In this document: in pieces, positions 46,102 to 55,334 of the stretch
Numbering within the stretch: position 1 is the stretch's first letter
Layout: each line of letters starts with the position of its first letter
Assembly: GCF_001571385.1 (NCBI RefSeq)
Contig: NZ_BCNW01000001.1
Span: 744,001 to 808,000 of the forward strand
Direction: 5' to 3'
DNA from: Methanofollis ethanolicus
GTDB taxonomy: Archaea > Halobacteriota > Methanomicrobia > Methanomicrobiales > Methanofollaceae
DNA: 64,000 bases
Made by a program: the position numbers and the translations under genes
Notes under the pieces: generated by a model
Databases searched by the model: none
Seen by the model: the letters and a program-made list of their open reading frames with translations, nothing else
Told to the model about the DNA's origin: nothing

Positions 46102-46394
46102 GGCTCTGTAGAAACCCTCACCTTTTCCGTGTATGAACGTGGCCCAACCGCCTTCCTCCATCTTCGCACCGGGGGACTTTTGCCCCCGGACCCCCGCGCG
46201 AGGATTGGACGTTCCCGACTCGCGGCGTCGTTTTGCCCGCGCACCCCGGACCCCCGCGCGAGGATTGGACCTCAAAAGGGCAAACGTGCATCTTGAAGAG
46301 GGGACTGCCCTCCACCCCCCTATCCTAATAGCGGGGGACCGGGGGGTGGCAACCCCCCGGACGAGACACTCCAGAATAGGATTTCTACAGAGCC
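46102..46394. repeat. Family A MITE-like element (copy A3)
   Basis: A 293-bp element with a perfect 13-base terminal inverted repeat, GGCTCTGTAGAAA (46102-46114) and TTTCTACAGAGCC (46382-46394). The flanks are AAATAGTG (46094-46101) and AAATAATG (46395-46402), an eight-base direct repeat with one mismatch; the left one overlaps the HNH stop codon. Inside, cggacccccgcgcgaggatt occurs twice, 60 bases apart (46188 and 46248), a local duplication. Confidence 0.78.
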
Positions 46395-46401
46395 AAATAA
46401 T

Positions 46402-46794
46402 GAGCATATCCCAAAACTCTCGTTCACTCCCTCCATCTGTGCATGGGAACTCGGGAGAAAAGATCATGATCGGGTCGATATCTTCCTGAATTTCATGAAG
46501 AATCGTGCGAAACCACCGCCTTCCCCCAGATCTCTGCCGGGGGACTTACGCCCCCGGACCCCCGAAACAGGATAGGGTCGGGGAAGAGAGACCAGAGATC
46601 CTGATGAAGGAGATTACCATCCACCCCCTATCGCAATGAGGGGGGTACGAGCGTTAGCGAGCATGAGAAGACGAAGTCTTCGAGGGCGGGGGGTGAAACC
46701 CCCCGGACAAGACGCCAGAACAGGATTTTTCAGAACCACATACCGATCATTCCATCGACCGGACAGAGGGTAGGATCAGTTTTGGGATGGCCTC
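46402..46794. repeat. Family B MITE-like element (copy B1)
   Basis: A 393-bp element, GAGCATATCCCAAAACT (46402-46418) to AGTTTTGGGATGGCCTC (46778-46794), 14 of 17 positions matching as inverted repeats. AAT-type sequence lies outside the right end and within TAAT at the left. It abuts copy A3 with no spacer, so the two insertions are back to back. The interior matches B3 closely. Confidence 0.72.
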
Positions 46795-46816
46795 AATCAA
46801 TATTTTAGACTTTTTG

Positions 46817-47110
46817 GGCTTTGTTGGAACCCTCATGCCGGGTTTGATGTCTTCCCCCCCTGATCGCAGGGAGGGAGCGCGGACCCACCGACCGCCTTCC
46901 CCTCAATCTGTGCCGGGGGACTGCCTCGAAGGTCTTCGACCTTCTCGTTGCCCCCAGACCCCCGAGAATAGGATTGGTCCTGGGAAGAGTGGACAGGATA
47001 TCCTGACAGGGAGATTGCCGTATCCCTGCCTATCCTGAGCGGGGGTTCGGGGGAACGACCGAAGGGAGTCGAGAAGACCATCAGGTCTTCGCTGGCAGTC
47101 CCCCGGTGCG
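46817..47110. repeat. Truncated family A element
   Basis: GGCTTTGTTGGAACCC (from 46817) resembles the family A left end, and the core blocks ccgccttcccctcaatctgtgccgggggactgcc and cccccagacccccgagaataggattgg follow in order. No right-hand terminal repeat is visible before the M50 protease gene ends at 47142, so this copy appears truncated or much diverged. Confidence 0.45.
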
Positions 47111-47141
47111 AGGCACCATCCGCCGCCTTCCCTTGGCTCCC

Positions 47142-48287
47142 TTACGCCTCCTTGATCTCCAGCGTCGTCAGGATATCTGTCCTTGTCACGATGCCGACGA
47201 CCTCCCCCTCCTCGACGACAGGTATCCTGCCGATCCCGGTCTGCGACATGATCCTCATCGCCTCGGTGAGCGGGGCCTCGGGCGGGAGGACGACGAGGTC
47301 CTTCGACATCAGGTCGCGCACCTGCATCGCCTCGCGGTCGAGAGCCGGCGCCGCATGGACGTCCCCGAGAGTGACCATGCCGACAAGGCCGCCGCGGTTC
47401 ATCACCGGGAAACCGAGGTGCTTCGTGTCGTACATCATCGTCACCACCTCGTTGACCGGCATGTCGGGCGGCACCGTCGTCACCGGCGAGGACATCACGT
47501 CGCCGACCGAGACGTCGCGGAGGAGGAAACTGTAGCGCACCGCCGTCGCCTCCTGGTTCGCCCCGATATAGATGAAGAAGGCGATGATGATCAGGATCGG
47601 GCTGAAGATGAGAAACCCGAAGATCCCGAAGAAGACCGCAAAGCCCCGCCCGATGTCGGCCGCGATCTTCGTCGCCTGATGGAGGGGCATCTTCTTCGCA
47701 AGCCACGCCCGCAGGACCCGCCCGCCGTCCATCGGGAAGGCCGGGAGCAGGTTGAAGAGGAAGAGGACAAAGTTCAGCAGGGCCAGGTAGCCGAAGAAAT
47801 AGATGAGGACGCCGCCGACCTCAGGGCTCAACTTCCCCGCGTCCACGAGCCATACCGGGGCATAGGTGAGGGCGACCGAGACGATCGCGACGCCGAGACT
47901 CGCCAGAGGCCCGACAAGGGCCATCGGCAGTTCGACCTTCGGGTCGGGCAGTCCCTCCTCCATGGAGGCGACGCCGCCGAAGATGAGAAGGGTGATGGAG
48001 TTAATTTTGAGGCCCATCGACCGCGCCACCACCGAGTGGGCGAGTTCATGGATGAGCACCCCGGCAAAGAGGCCGAGCGATATCGCGGCCCCGAGGATGT
48101 AGGGGGCAAGGCCCTGGAGAAAGAGAGTCATCGTGATCTCGACGCCGAAGAGGCCGGCGATCATCGTGGCCGTCAGGGCGATCTGACTCCCGATGATCCA
48201 GGCGAAGAGCGGGATCACGATAAGGAAAGTCCAGTGAAGATAGATAGGAATTCCGAATAGATGCCCGATTCGTAAGGATCCGTTCAT
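47142..48287 (-). CDS. Site-2-type membrane metalloprotease (M50) with two CBS domains
   Basis: This is a 381-residue intramembrane protease. Zinc motif H-E-L-A-H lies in the second helix (near 66-70) and the third ligand in F-P-M-D-G-G (near 170). Six helices occupy about 1-225. Two CBS domains (about 245-300 and 315-375), which bind adenosyl nucleotides, occupy the C-terminus. It probably cleaves membrane-bound regulators or signal peptide remnants in response to a nucleotide state. It is divergent from the PRC-barrel gene, 52 bases away. Confidence 0.9.
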   Translation of the reverse strand: MNGSLRIGHLFGIPIYLHWTFLIVIPLFAWIIGSQIALTATMIAGLFGVEITMTLFLQGLAPYILGAAISLGLFAGVLIHELAHSVVARSMGLKINSITLLIFGGVASMEEGLPDPKVELPMALVGPLASLGVAIVSVALTYAPVWLVDAGKLSPEVGGVLIYFFGYLALLNFVLFLFNLLPAFPMDGGRVLRAWLAKKMPLHQATKIAADIGRGFAVFFGIFGFLIFSPILIIIAFFIYIGANQEATAVRYSFLLRDVSVGDVMSSPVTTVPPDMPVNEVVTMMYDTKHLGFPVMNRGGLVGMVTLGDVHAAPALDREAMQVRDLMSKDLVVLPPEAPLTEAMRIMSQTGIGRIPVVEEGEVVGIVTRTDILTTLEIKEA

Positions 48288-48339
48288 GGAAAATGATAGT
48301 CTTTTTATCGTTTATAGTCTATACCATGAATCGATAGTG

Positions 48340-48609
48340 ATGAAGACGCAGGTCACCGAACTTTTTGGCATGAGCGTATACACAGACAAGGCGATCTATG
48401 TGGGGGACGTGGACGATGTCCTGCTCGATATCGATGGCAAGAAGATCGAATCCATCGCCGTTGGCAACCTCAACCCCGAACTCTCCGATCCCAAGGGCCA
48501 CCGCGGCTACCTCATCCCCTTCAGGATCATCAAGGAAATCGGGGATATTATCGTCATACGCCACATCTCCGCAGCGTTCAAGAAGGCAAAGGGCGAGACG
48601 AAAGCCTGA
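48340..48609 (+). CDS. PRC-barrel domain protein
   Basis: This is an 89-residue single-domain PRC-barrel protein: T-E-L-F-G-M-S-V-Y-T, V-D-D-V-L-L-D, a G-x-x-x-x-I-P-F-R-I-I-K-E-I-G-D-I-I-V segment and a short Lys-rich tail. Archaeal PRC-barrel proteins of this size include CdpB-type cell division adaptors that link FtsZ-associated proteins; that role is only possible here. TATA box tttatag at 48311 lies about 26 bases before ATG 48340, implying a leaderless mRNA and deciding the start. Confidence 0.8.
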   Translation: MKTQVTELFGMSVYTDKAIYVGDVDDVLLDIDGKKIESIAVGNLNPELSDPKGHRGYLIPFRIIKEIGDIIVIRHISAAFKKAKGETKA

Positions 48610-48630
48610 GCCGGACGGTACGGCACAGCC

Positions 48631-49353
48631 ATGGAAAACCATGAGATCTTCTCGAATCTTGCCCTCTACCCCCCGGTTTTTCTCCGTCTTGACGGGAGGG
48701 CATTCCACCGGCTGACCGGTACCTGTGAAAAGCCCTTCGATGCACGGTTTCATGCGGCGATGGTCGGGACCTGCAGGCGACTGATCGCAGAGAGCGGCCT
48801 CAACCCCCTCTGTGCCTATACTTTTTCAGACGAGATCAGTCTCTACCTCCCCGTCCTGCCTTTTGGCGGCCGTGTGGAGAAACTGGACTCCATCTCTGCC
48901 TCCTATGCGGCGAGCGCCTTCACCCTGGAGTACGGCTGCACCGAACCTGTCGCCTTCGACGCCCGCATCATCCCGGCGACGCCGGACTATATGCTCGAGT
49001 ACCTTGCGATGCGCCAGGCCGAGGCATGGAGGAACCACATCAATGCCTACTGCCAGGCCGCACTCATGGAGGAGGGCCTGACGCCCCGTGCGGCGGCGGT
49101 GCGCCTCCTCGGCATGAAGGCGGAGGATATGCATGAGATGATGTTCTCCCGCGGCGTCAACCTTGCCGAGACGCCGGCCTGGCAGAGGCGCGGCACCCTG
49201 GTGCGCCGGGGAAAATATACAAAAGAGGGGATGAACCCGATGACCGGGGAAAAGGTGACGGTCGAGAGGCAGGGTATCGTCGCCGACGGGGACCTGCCCC
49301 TCTTCTCGGCCCCTGAGGGCCGGGCCTACCTCTTTTCACTCATCGGCGCGTGA
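48631..49353 (+). CDS. thg1: Thg1-family tRNA(His) guanylyltransferase / 3'-5' polymerase
   Basis: This is a 240-residue enzyme with the Thg1 motifs F-L-R-L-D-G-R-A-F-H (near 17) and Y-T-F-S-D-E-I-S-L (near 68), the carboxylates being metal ligands, and R-N-H-I-N-A-Y-C (near 128). Thg1-like proteins add nucleotides in the 3'-5' direction at the 5' end of tRNA, either to tRNA(His) or for repair. Its 3' end overlaps the convergent ileS by 18 bases. Confidence 0.9.
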   Translation: MENHEIFSNLALYPPVFLRLDGRAFHRLTGTCEKPFDARFHAAMVGTCRRLIAESGLNPLCAYTFSDEISLYLPVLPFGGRVEKLDSISASYAASAFTLEYGCTEPVAFDARIIPATPDYMLEYLAMRQAEAWRNHINAYCQAALMEEGLTPRAAAVRLLGMKAEDMHEMMFSRGVNLAETPAWQRRGTLVRRGKYTKEGMNPMTGEKVTVERQGIVADGDLPLFSAPEGRAYLFSLIGA

Positions 49354-52300
49354 GAGGCCCATCCGCATCTCCACGCCCTCGACCTCCCATTCTGCGGCCT
49401 GTTCCCAGGTGCCGGCAAGGGCGTCGCCCTCGCGGACGTCGAGCGTCTTCGCGCGCACCTCGCCCGAGATCGCCTCCGTCCATCCGGACACGAGAGCCGC
49501 GATGCGCGGGTCCGCGACCGCGATCTCGGCGGCGATGTTTTCCTCGACCTTGAGGTCGCGCTGCCGCCGCATCTCCTGGAAACGGCGGATCACCTCGCGG
49601 GCATAGCCCTCGGCCTCGATCTCCGGGGTGAGGGCCACGTCCACATAGACGGTGGCGTCCTGCATCGGTGCGGCAAAGACGTCCGCGGGGAGTTCCTCGT
49701 CGAAGGTCACCATCTCCGGGGTGACCTCGTACGCCCCTGCGGTTGCCGTGCCGGTCTCGGCAAGCGCGGCCTTCAGCGCGTTGCCGTCGGCCGCCTCGAT
49801 CGCCGCCTTCACCTTCGGGGCCTCTCTGCCGAATGTCGGCCCGAGCACCCGCATCACCGGTTCGGCCTTCCAGCCGATCCTGTCCCAGCGCCCGGCGACG
49901 ACGGTGACAGCCTTCGCATTCGCCCGCGTGCGGCAGAGGGCGTTGAGGCGGGTGACCGCCTCCTGCACCGCGGCCGAGGAGGTGACGACGACGACCTCGC
50001 CCACAGGCCAGCGGAGTTTCCTCTTCCCGTCCTGCCGCGCTGTTGCGGAGGCGTCGTCGAAGGCCTGCACGACGGCCATCGCCGTCTCCAGGTCTCTGTC
50101 GACGAGCCTTTCGTCCGCCTCAGGCCAGTCGAGCATGTGGACGCTCTCGGGATCGCCGCTGCAGCGCAGGTTCCCGTAGATCGCCTCAGTCAGGTGCGGG
50201 GTGAAGGGCGAGAGGAGCTGGACCAGGCGGCGGAGCACATAGTACACCGTCTCGTAGGCGTACCTCTTCTCGGGTGCGTCCTCTTCGAGCCACATCCGCG
50301 GCCGCACCAGCTGGAGGTACCAGCGGGAGACGTCCTCCAGGATGAAGGTGATGAGAGACCGGGTGATCTTGTGGAGGTTGCACTCCGCGAAGTCGGCGGC
50401 GATCTCCTCGGTGAGGGTGTTGACCCGCGAGAGGATCCACCTGTCCTCGTCGGGCATCGCGGCGAGCATCGCGGCGACCGCGTCCTCGTCCCAGCGGCCG
50501 TCTGCCGTCTGCGCGGGTGCGAAGTTGTCCAGGGCCATGTACGGCAGGGGGAAGCGGTAGACGTTCCAGAGGATGTTCAGGGCCCGGTTGACGGTCTTCA
50601 CACCCTCCCAGTTGAACTTCATGTCGTCCCAGGGGGCGTTTGCCGAGAGGACGTACAGGCGCAGCACGTCCACGCCGCCTTTCTCGATGACCTCGCCCGG
50701 CGTCACGACATTGCCGAGACTCTTCGACATCTTCTTCCCCTCGGCGTCGAGGGCGAAGCCGTGCATCAGGACCGATTTGTACGGAGACCGGCCGAAGGCG
50801 ACCATCGAGGCGCCGAGCTGCGAGTAGAACCAGCCGCGGGTCTGGTCCTGCCCCTCGGTGATGAAGTCGGCAGGCCAGTACTTCTCGAAGTCCTCTCTCT
50901 TCGCCGGGAACCCGAGGGTCGCCCAGGAGGCGACGGCCGAGTCGAACCAGACATCGAAGATGTCGGAGACCCGGTGCATCGTGCCGCCGCAGCTGCACGG
51001 GATGGTCACCGTGTCCACGTACGGGCGGTGCGGGTCCTTCACTTCCATGTCGCTCGCCTCTTCGAGTTCGGCGACCGTGCCGATGACCCGGCGGGTCTCG
51101 CAGGTGTCGCACTGCCAGACCGGGATCGGGATGCCCCAGTAGCGCTGGCGGGAGATGCACCAGTCGCGTGCCTCCTTCACCCAGTCATGGAAGCGGGCGC
51201 TCCCGGCCCATTCGGGGTACCACCGCACCTTCGCCACCTCGTCGAGGAGTCTGTCCCGCATATCCGCGGCCTTGATGAACCACTGTTCGGTGGCGCGGAA
51301 GATGATCGGGGTCTTGCACCGCCAGCAGTGGCCGTACCTGTGGGTGATCGTCCCCTGGTGGAGGAGGTGGTGGCCGAGGGCGTCGAGCACCTTCTGGTTC
51401 GTCTCCCTGTCCTTGACGTAGAGGCCCTCGAAGACGCCGCCCTTCTTCGTGAACCGGCCCGTGCCGTCGACAGGGCAGAGGATGGGGAGGTTCTCCCTGA
51501 TGCCGGTGAGGTAGTCGTCCCACCCGTGGCCCGGCGCCGTGTGCACGAGGCCGGTGTTCTCCAGGGCGACATAGTCGGCGAGGACGACGCGGTGCGCGAT
51601 CTCCTTCTGGACGGGAACGACGTCGGCGAGGGGTGACTCGTACTCCATGCCTGCAAGATCGGCGCCGGACACGGTGCGGAGCACGTCGAAGCTCTGGTAC
51701 CGCCCCTTCTTGAGCACCTCCTTCACGAGGCCCTCGGCCATCCAGAGACGCTCCTCGGCCCCGTCCTTCCGGGCGGCGACCAGGGCGTAGGTGATCTTCG
51801 GGTGGGCGGCGACGGCGACGTTCGCGGGGAGGGTCCAGGGCGTGGTCGTCCAGATGACGAGGTACTCGTCTGCCTGCCCCTTCACCGGGAACTTCACGTA
51901 GATCGAGGGGTCGGTGGCGTCGGCATACTCCACCTCGGAGTCGGCGATCGCGGTCTCGCAGCGCGGGCACCAGTTCACGACGCGGGAGCCCCTCTCAAGC
52001 ATCCCGTTCTTCTCGGCCTCTTTCAGGGTCCACCAGGCCGCCTCGATGTACTCCTTCTTCAGGGTCTGGTAGGGTTCGTCGAAGTCGAGCCAGATGCCGA
52101 GTTCCCGAAACTGGTCTGACATCTCACCCATTCTGGCGATGGCGTACGTCCGGCAACTCTCGATGAAGCGGTCGATCCCGAAGGTCTCGATGTCCTTCTT
52201 GGAGGCGAAACCGAGTTCGTGCTCCACCTGCACCTCGATGGGCAGGCCGTGCATGTCGTAGCCTGCCCGTTCAATGACGTTCATCCCGCACATCCGGTGG

Positions 52301-52509
52301 TGGCGGAGGACGGCGTCCTTCAGGATCTTGTTCCATGCCGTGCCCAGGTGGATGTGGCCGGTGGTGTACGGCGGGCCGTCCACGAAGAAGAACTGCTTCC
52401 CTGAGCGCCTCAGGTCCTTTACCGCGTGGTAGGTATCGTTGGCCCGCCAGAATTCCCTGGCCGAGGCCTCGACAGCCTTCGCATCATAACTGCTGGTGAC
52501 TTCCTTCAC
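49336..52509 (-). CDS. ileS: Isoleucyl-tRNA synthetase
   Basis: This is a 1,057-residue class Ia synthetase charging tRNA(Ile). It has H-I-H-L-G (HIGH motif, near 52-56), an editing domain around 200-380 and K-M-S-K-S near 590, followed by anticodon-binding and C-terminal zinc-type domains. It begins with GTG: the family start M-K-E-V-T-S-S-Y-D matches here and no ATG exists nearby, with gaggg a few bases upstream. The length matches archaeal enzymes. Confidence 0.96.
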   Translation of the reverse strand: MKEVTSSYDAKAVEASAREFWRANDTYHAVKDLRRSGKQFFFVDGPPYTTGHIHLGTAWNKILKDAVLRHHRMCGMNVIERAGYDMHGLPIEVQVEHELGFASKKDIETFGIDRFIESCRTYAIARMGEMSDQFRELGIWLDFDEPYQTLKKEYIEAAWWTLKEAEKNGMLERGSRVVNWCPRCETAIADSEVEYADATDPSIYVKFPVKGQADEYLVIWTTTPWTLPANVAVAAHPKITYALVAARKDGAEERLWMAEGLVKEVLKKGRYQSFDVLRTVSGADLAGMEYESPLADVVPVQKEIAHRVVLADYVALENTGLVHTAPGHGWDDYLTGIRENLPILCPVDGTGRFTKKGGVFEGLYVKDRETNQKVLDALGHHLLHQGTITHRYGHCWRCKTPIIFRATEQWFIKAADMRDRLLDEVAKVRWYPEWAGSARFHDWVKEARDWCISRQRYWGIPIPVWQCDTCETRRVIGTVAELEEASDMEVKDPHRPYVDTVTIPCSCGGTMHRVSDIFDVWFDSAVASWATLGFPAKREDFEKYWPADFITEGQDQTRGWFYSQLGASMVAFGRSPYKSVLMHGFALDAEGKKMSKSLGNVVTPGEVIEKGGVDVLRLYVLSANAPWDDMKFNWEGVKTVNRALNILWNVYRFPLPYMALDNFAPAQTADGRWDEDAVAAMLAAMPDEDRWILSRVNTLTEEIAADFAECNLHKITRSLITFILEDVSRWYLQLVRPRMWLEEDAPEKRYAYETVYYVLRRLVQLLSPFTPHLTEAIYGNLRCSGDPESVHMLDWPEADERLVDRDLETAMAVVQAFDDASATARQDGKRKLRWPVGEVVVVTSSAAVQEAVTRLNALCRTRANAKAVTVVAGRWDRIGWKAEPVMRVLGPTFGREAPKVKAAIEAADGNALKAALAETGTATAGAYEVTPEMVTFDEELPADVFAAPMQDATVYVDVALTPEIEAEGYAREVIRRFQEMRRQRDLKVEENIAAEIAVADPRIAALVSGWTEAISGEVRAKTLDVREGDALAGTWEQAAEWEVEGVEMRMGLSRADE

Positions 52510-52587
52510 CTCTATCCCTCAACTCGCCCCGGAGGGCGTGATCATATCTGGTATGGTGGGTCTCCGCTCCCAAAGTATTTTTTCAAT

Positions 52588-53017
52588 GAGCATATCCCAG
52601 AACTCTCGTTCATTCCCCTTTCCCCGCATGCAGGGATCGGGAGAGAATATCATGATCGGGTCGATATCTTCCCAAATTCCCTGAAGAATCGTGCGAAACC
52701 ACCGCCCTCCCCCACCTCTTCGCCGGGGGACTGACGCCCCCGAACCCCCGAAACAGGATAGAGTCGGGGAAGAGAGATCCTGATGAAGGAGGTTGCCATC
52801 CACCCCCTATCGCAATGAGGGGGGATCGGGGGGAGGGAGCGATAGCGACCTTGAGAAAATCTCTGATTTTCGAGTGGCGACCGTGGGGAGTCAAGAAGAC
52901 CCATCGGGTCTTCACCGAAACCCCCCGGACAAGACGCCAGAACAGGATTTTTCAGAACAAAATGTGAGTCCTTTCATCGGCGTGCATGAAGGTTCGGATC
53001 AGTTTTGGGATGACCTC
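52588..53017. repeat. Family B MITE-like element (copy B3)
   Basis: A 430-bp element, GAGCATATCCCAGAACT (52588-52604) to AGTTTTGGGATGACCTC (53001-53017), with AAT immediately outside both ends (52585-52587, 53018-53020). Relative to B1 it carries an extra hairpin segment (ttgagaaaatctctgatttt, near 52850). It fills the gap between ileS and the LOG-like gene and probably contains or displaces their promoters. Confidence 0.72.
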
Positions 53018-53062
53018 AATGCCTCCGTCACATCCTTCTCCCTGTCCGCCGATCTCTTCGTC

Positions 53063-53545
53063 ATGCAGATCGCAGTCATCGGTACCGGGACTCCCTCGCC
53101 GGACGAGTCGGCCGCGGCGGAGACGGTCGGCGCCCTCCTTGCAGAGCAGGGCGCCGTCCTCCTCTGCGGGGGCCTCGGGGGCGTGATGGAGGCGGCGTGC
53201 CGGGGAGCGACGGCGCACGGCGGGACGACCGTCGGGATCATCCCCGGCCTGGACGGGGAGAACCCGTACGTCGATATCGTCGTCAGGAGCAATATGGGCC
53301 AGGCGCGGAACGCTCTCCTCGTCGCCTCGGCCGACGCCGTCATCGCGGTCGGCGGCGGTTACGGCACCCTCTCGGAGATCGCCTTTGCACTGAAGATGAA
53401 AAAAGAGGTCTTCGGGGTGGGCACCTGGACGGTCGAGGGCGTCGTCCCCTGCGCCGCTCCCGACGAGGCGGTGCTCAGGGCAGTCTCCGCCACACGCCGG
53501 TCTCGGCCGTCCGGTAGCCGCCCATCTCCTGAAGGACCGTCTTGA
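53063..53545 (+). CDS. LOG-like Rossmann protein (TIGR00725 / lysine-decarboxylase-like)
   Basis: This is a 160-residue Rossmann-fold protein. It shows I-G-T-G, C-G-G-L-G-G-V-M-E near 36, G-I-I-P-G near 60 and G-G-G-Y-G-T-L-S-E near 97, a version of the P-G-G-x-G-T-x-x-E motif of LOG proteins, which may cleave nucleotide monophosphate N-glycosidic bonds. The natural C-terminus seems to lie near D-E-A-V-L-R-A-V. The last 20 residues, rich in Arg, Ser and Pro, read through the end of the convergent moeA-type gene, giving a 71-base overlap. Confidence 0.75.
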   Translation: MQIAVIGTGTPSPDESAAAETVGALLAEQGAVLLCGGLGGVMEAACRGATAHGGTTVGIIPGLDGENPYVDIVVRSNMGQARNALLVASADAVIAVGGGYGTLSEIAFALKMKKEVFGVGTWTVEGVVPCAAPDEAVLRAVSATRRSRPSGSRPSPEGPS

Positions 53546-55334
53546 AGGTCTCGGAGGCGACCGCCTTCGCGATCGCCGCCACCCGCGGGTCGTCGAGGGC
53601 GTCGGCGTGCATCACCAGTTCGTAGCGCTCTGTCGTCACCGGCGTGAAGGCAAGACCGAGGGCCTTCGCCGCGGAGTACACCCCCATGCCGCAGTCGGCC
53701 TCGCCCGACCTGACGGCCAGGGCGACGCCCAGGTGCGTGGTGAACTCCCTCTCGTACCCCCGGATCCCGGAGGGCGCGATCCCGCGTTCGCCGAGGAGAC
53801 GGTCGAAGAGGACCCGCGTCCCCGATCCTTTCTGTCGGTTCGCGTACCGCAGGGTCGGGACGTCGTCGAAGGATACTTTATCCCGCGAGATCAGCCCCTG
53901 CTCCCTCTCCGCGACGCAGAGGAGGACCAGGTCCTCGCCAGGCATGTACTTCCGCAGGTACGGGAGGTTGTACTCGCCGTCCGGGCCGATGAGGTGCATC
54001 GGCGCCGCATGGCACTGCCGCTTCTTCAGGGTCAGGAGACCGCCCATCGACCCGACATGCGTCGAGTGGATGCCCACGCCCGCCGGCCTGACCATATCGG
54101 CCAGGCGGTCCAGGCAGGGGTCGTGACTCCCCGTAATGAGCACCCCTTCCTCCGCCTGCCCCCTCGGCACGAGGAGACGGGCCCCGACCGTCTCCCCGGC
54201 CTCGGCCCCCTCCTTCGAGGACGGGATCGTCATCAGGGCGTTCGCCCGCACCGCGGACATCTGGACGCCCGCGCCCCGCGACTGGGGCACCGCCACCCAC
54301 CTCTCCCCGACCCTCCCCACGGAGAGGAGGACGAACTCGTCGGTGCCGATGTCAGAGTGGAGCGTCGTCGTGAGAACGGCGTCCACAGTCTCCGGTTCAG
54401 GGACAGGGAAACCGTACTGCCCGATCAGCGGCGTGACGACCTCCCTCAGGATCGTGTAGGCGGCGAGGGGGTATCCCGGCAACCCGATGACGGGTTTGCC
54501 CTCGACCTCCCCGATGATCACCGGCTTTGCCGGTTTGATCCCGACGCCGTGGACGAGCACCTCGCCGCGTTCGGCGATGAGGGAAGCGGTGAAGTCCCGC
54601 GTCCCCGCGGACGAACCCGCGGAGACGATCAGGAGGTCGTTCTCCCTGATCCCCCTCTCGATCGCCGCCCTGATCTGGTCTGGCTCGTCCGGCACGATCG
54701 GGTACCGCCTGGCCGCGACGCCGAGGGCCCTGAGATGGGCCGCCGCCATCAGGGAGTTGCTCTCCACTGCCTGCCCCGGTCCCGGCCGCGTGCCCGCGGG
54801 CACCAGTTCGCTCCCTGTCGGTACGATGCCCGCGGAGAAGGCGAGCACCTCCACCTCTGTCACCCCGTAGGCGGCGAGGGCGCCGAGTTCGTGCGGACGG
54901 ACCGCGTGGAGGGAGGGGAGGATCATCTCCGACTCCCCGATGTCCTCGCCGACAGGCCGCACATGCTGCCAGGGTGCCGCCGGTTTCCGGATCGTCCAGG
55001 TGCCTTCGCCGATCCAGACGTCCTCGATCATGATCACCGCGTCGTATTCGGGCGGCACCAGGTTGCCGGTGTTCACCCGCACGGCGTCGGGGAGGACGAT
55101 GGGCCTGGTCTCTGAGGCCCCGTGCGTCTCCGCGCTGCGGACGGCGATCCCGTCCATCGCCGAGATGTGTATGCCCGGCACGGAGAAGCGGGCATAGATC
55201 GGTCCCGCGGTCACCCGGCCCGCCGCCTCTTCGAGGGGTACGGTCTCGGTCCGCGGCTTTCTGCTGCCAAACCTCTCCCTGATGACTTCGAGGGCGCGGG
55301 CGAGGGAGACGAGGTCCAGGTATCTCGTCACCAC
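53475..55334 (-). CDS. MoeA-type molybdopterin molybdotransferase fused to a PBP/LysR-type substrate-binding domain
   Basis: This is a 619-residue fusion. Residues about 1-400 are MoeA: the middle domain has S-A-G-S-S-A-G-T-R-D near 240 and G-I-K-P-A-K-P near 270, as in enzymes that insert molybdate or tungstate into molybdopterin. Residues about 410-619 are a periplasmic-binding-protein-like domain (G-S-H-D-P-C-L-D near 405, A-N-R-Q-K-G-S-G-T-R near 500), probably sensing oxyanion or the cofactor. Methanogens need tungsten/molybdenum for formylmethanofuran dehydrogenase. It begins with GTG, overlapping moeA by seven bases. Confidence 0.88.
   Translation of the reverse strand: MVTRYLDLVSLARALEVIRERFGSRKPRTETVPLEEAAGRVTAGPIYARFSVPGIHISAMDGIAVRSAETHGASETRPIVLPDAVRVNTGNLVPPEYDAVIMIEDVWIGEGTWTIRKPAAPWQHVRPVGEDIGESEMILPSLHAVRPHELGALAAYGVTEVEVLAFSAGIVPTGSELVPAGTRPGPGQAVESNSLMAAAHLRALGVAARRYPIVPDEPDQIRAAIERGIRENDLLIVSAGSSAGTRDFTASLIAERGEVLVHGVGIKPAKPVIIGEVEGKPVIGLPGYPLAAYTILREVVTPLIGQYGFPVPEPETVDAVLTTTLHSDIGTDEFVLLSVGRVGERWVAVPQSRGAGVQMSAVRANALMTIPSSKEGAEAGETVGARLLVPRGQAEEGVLITGSHDPCLDRLADMVRPAGVGIHSTHVGSMGGLLTLKKRQCHAAPMHLIGPDGEYNLPYLRKYMPGEDLVLLCVAEREQGLISRDKVSFDDVPTLRYANRQKGSGTRVLFDRLLGERGIAPSGIRGYEREFTTHLGVALAVRSGEADCGMGVYSAAKALGLAFTPVTTERYELVMHADALDDPRVAAIAKAVASETFKTVLQEMGGYRTAETGVWRRLP

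Noticed and set aside
45547-46467. A 306-codon minus-strand frame across the HNH gene and repeats
   Set aside because: It is antisense to a gene with clear HNH motifs and runs through repeat sequence.
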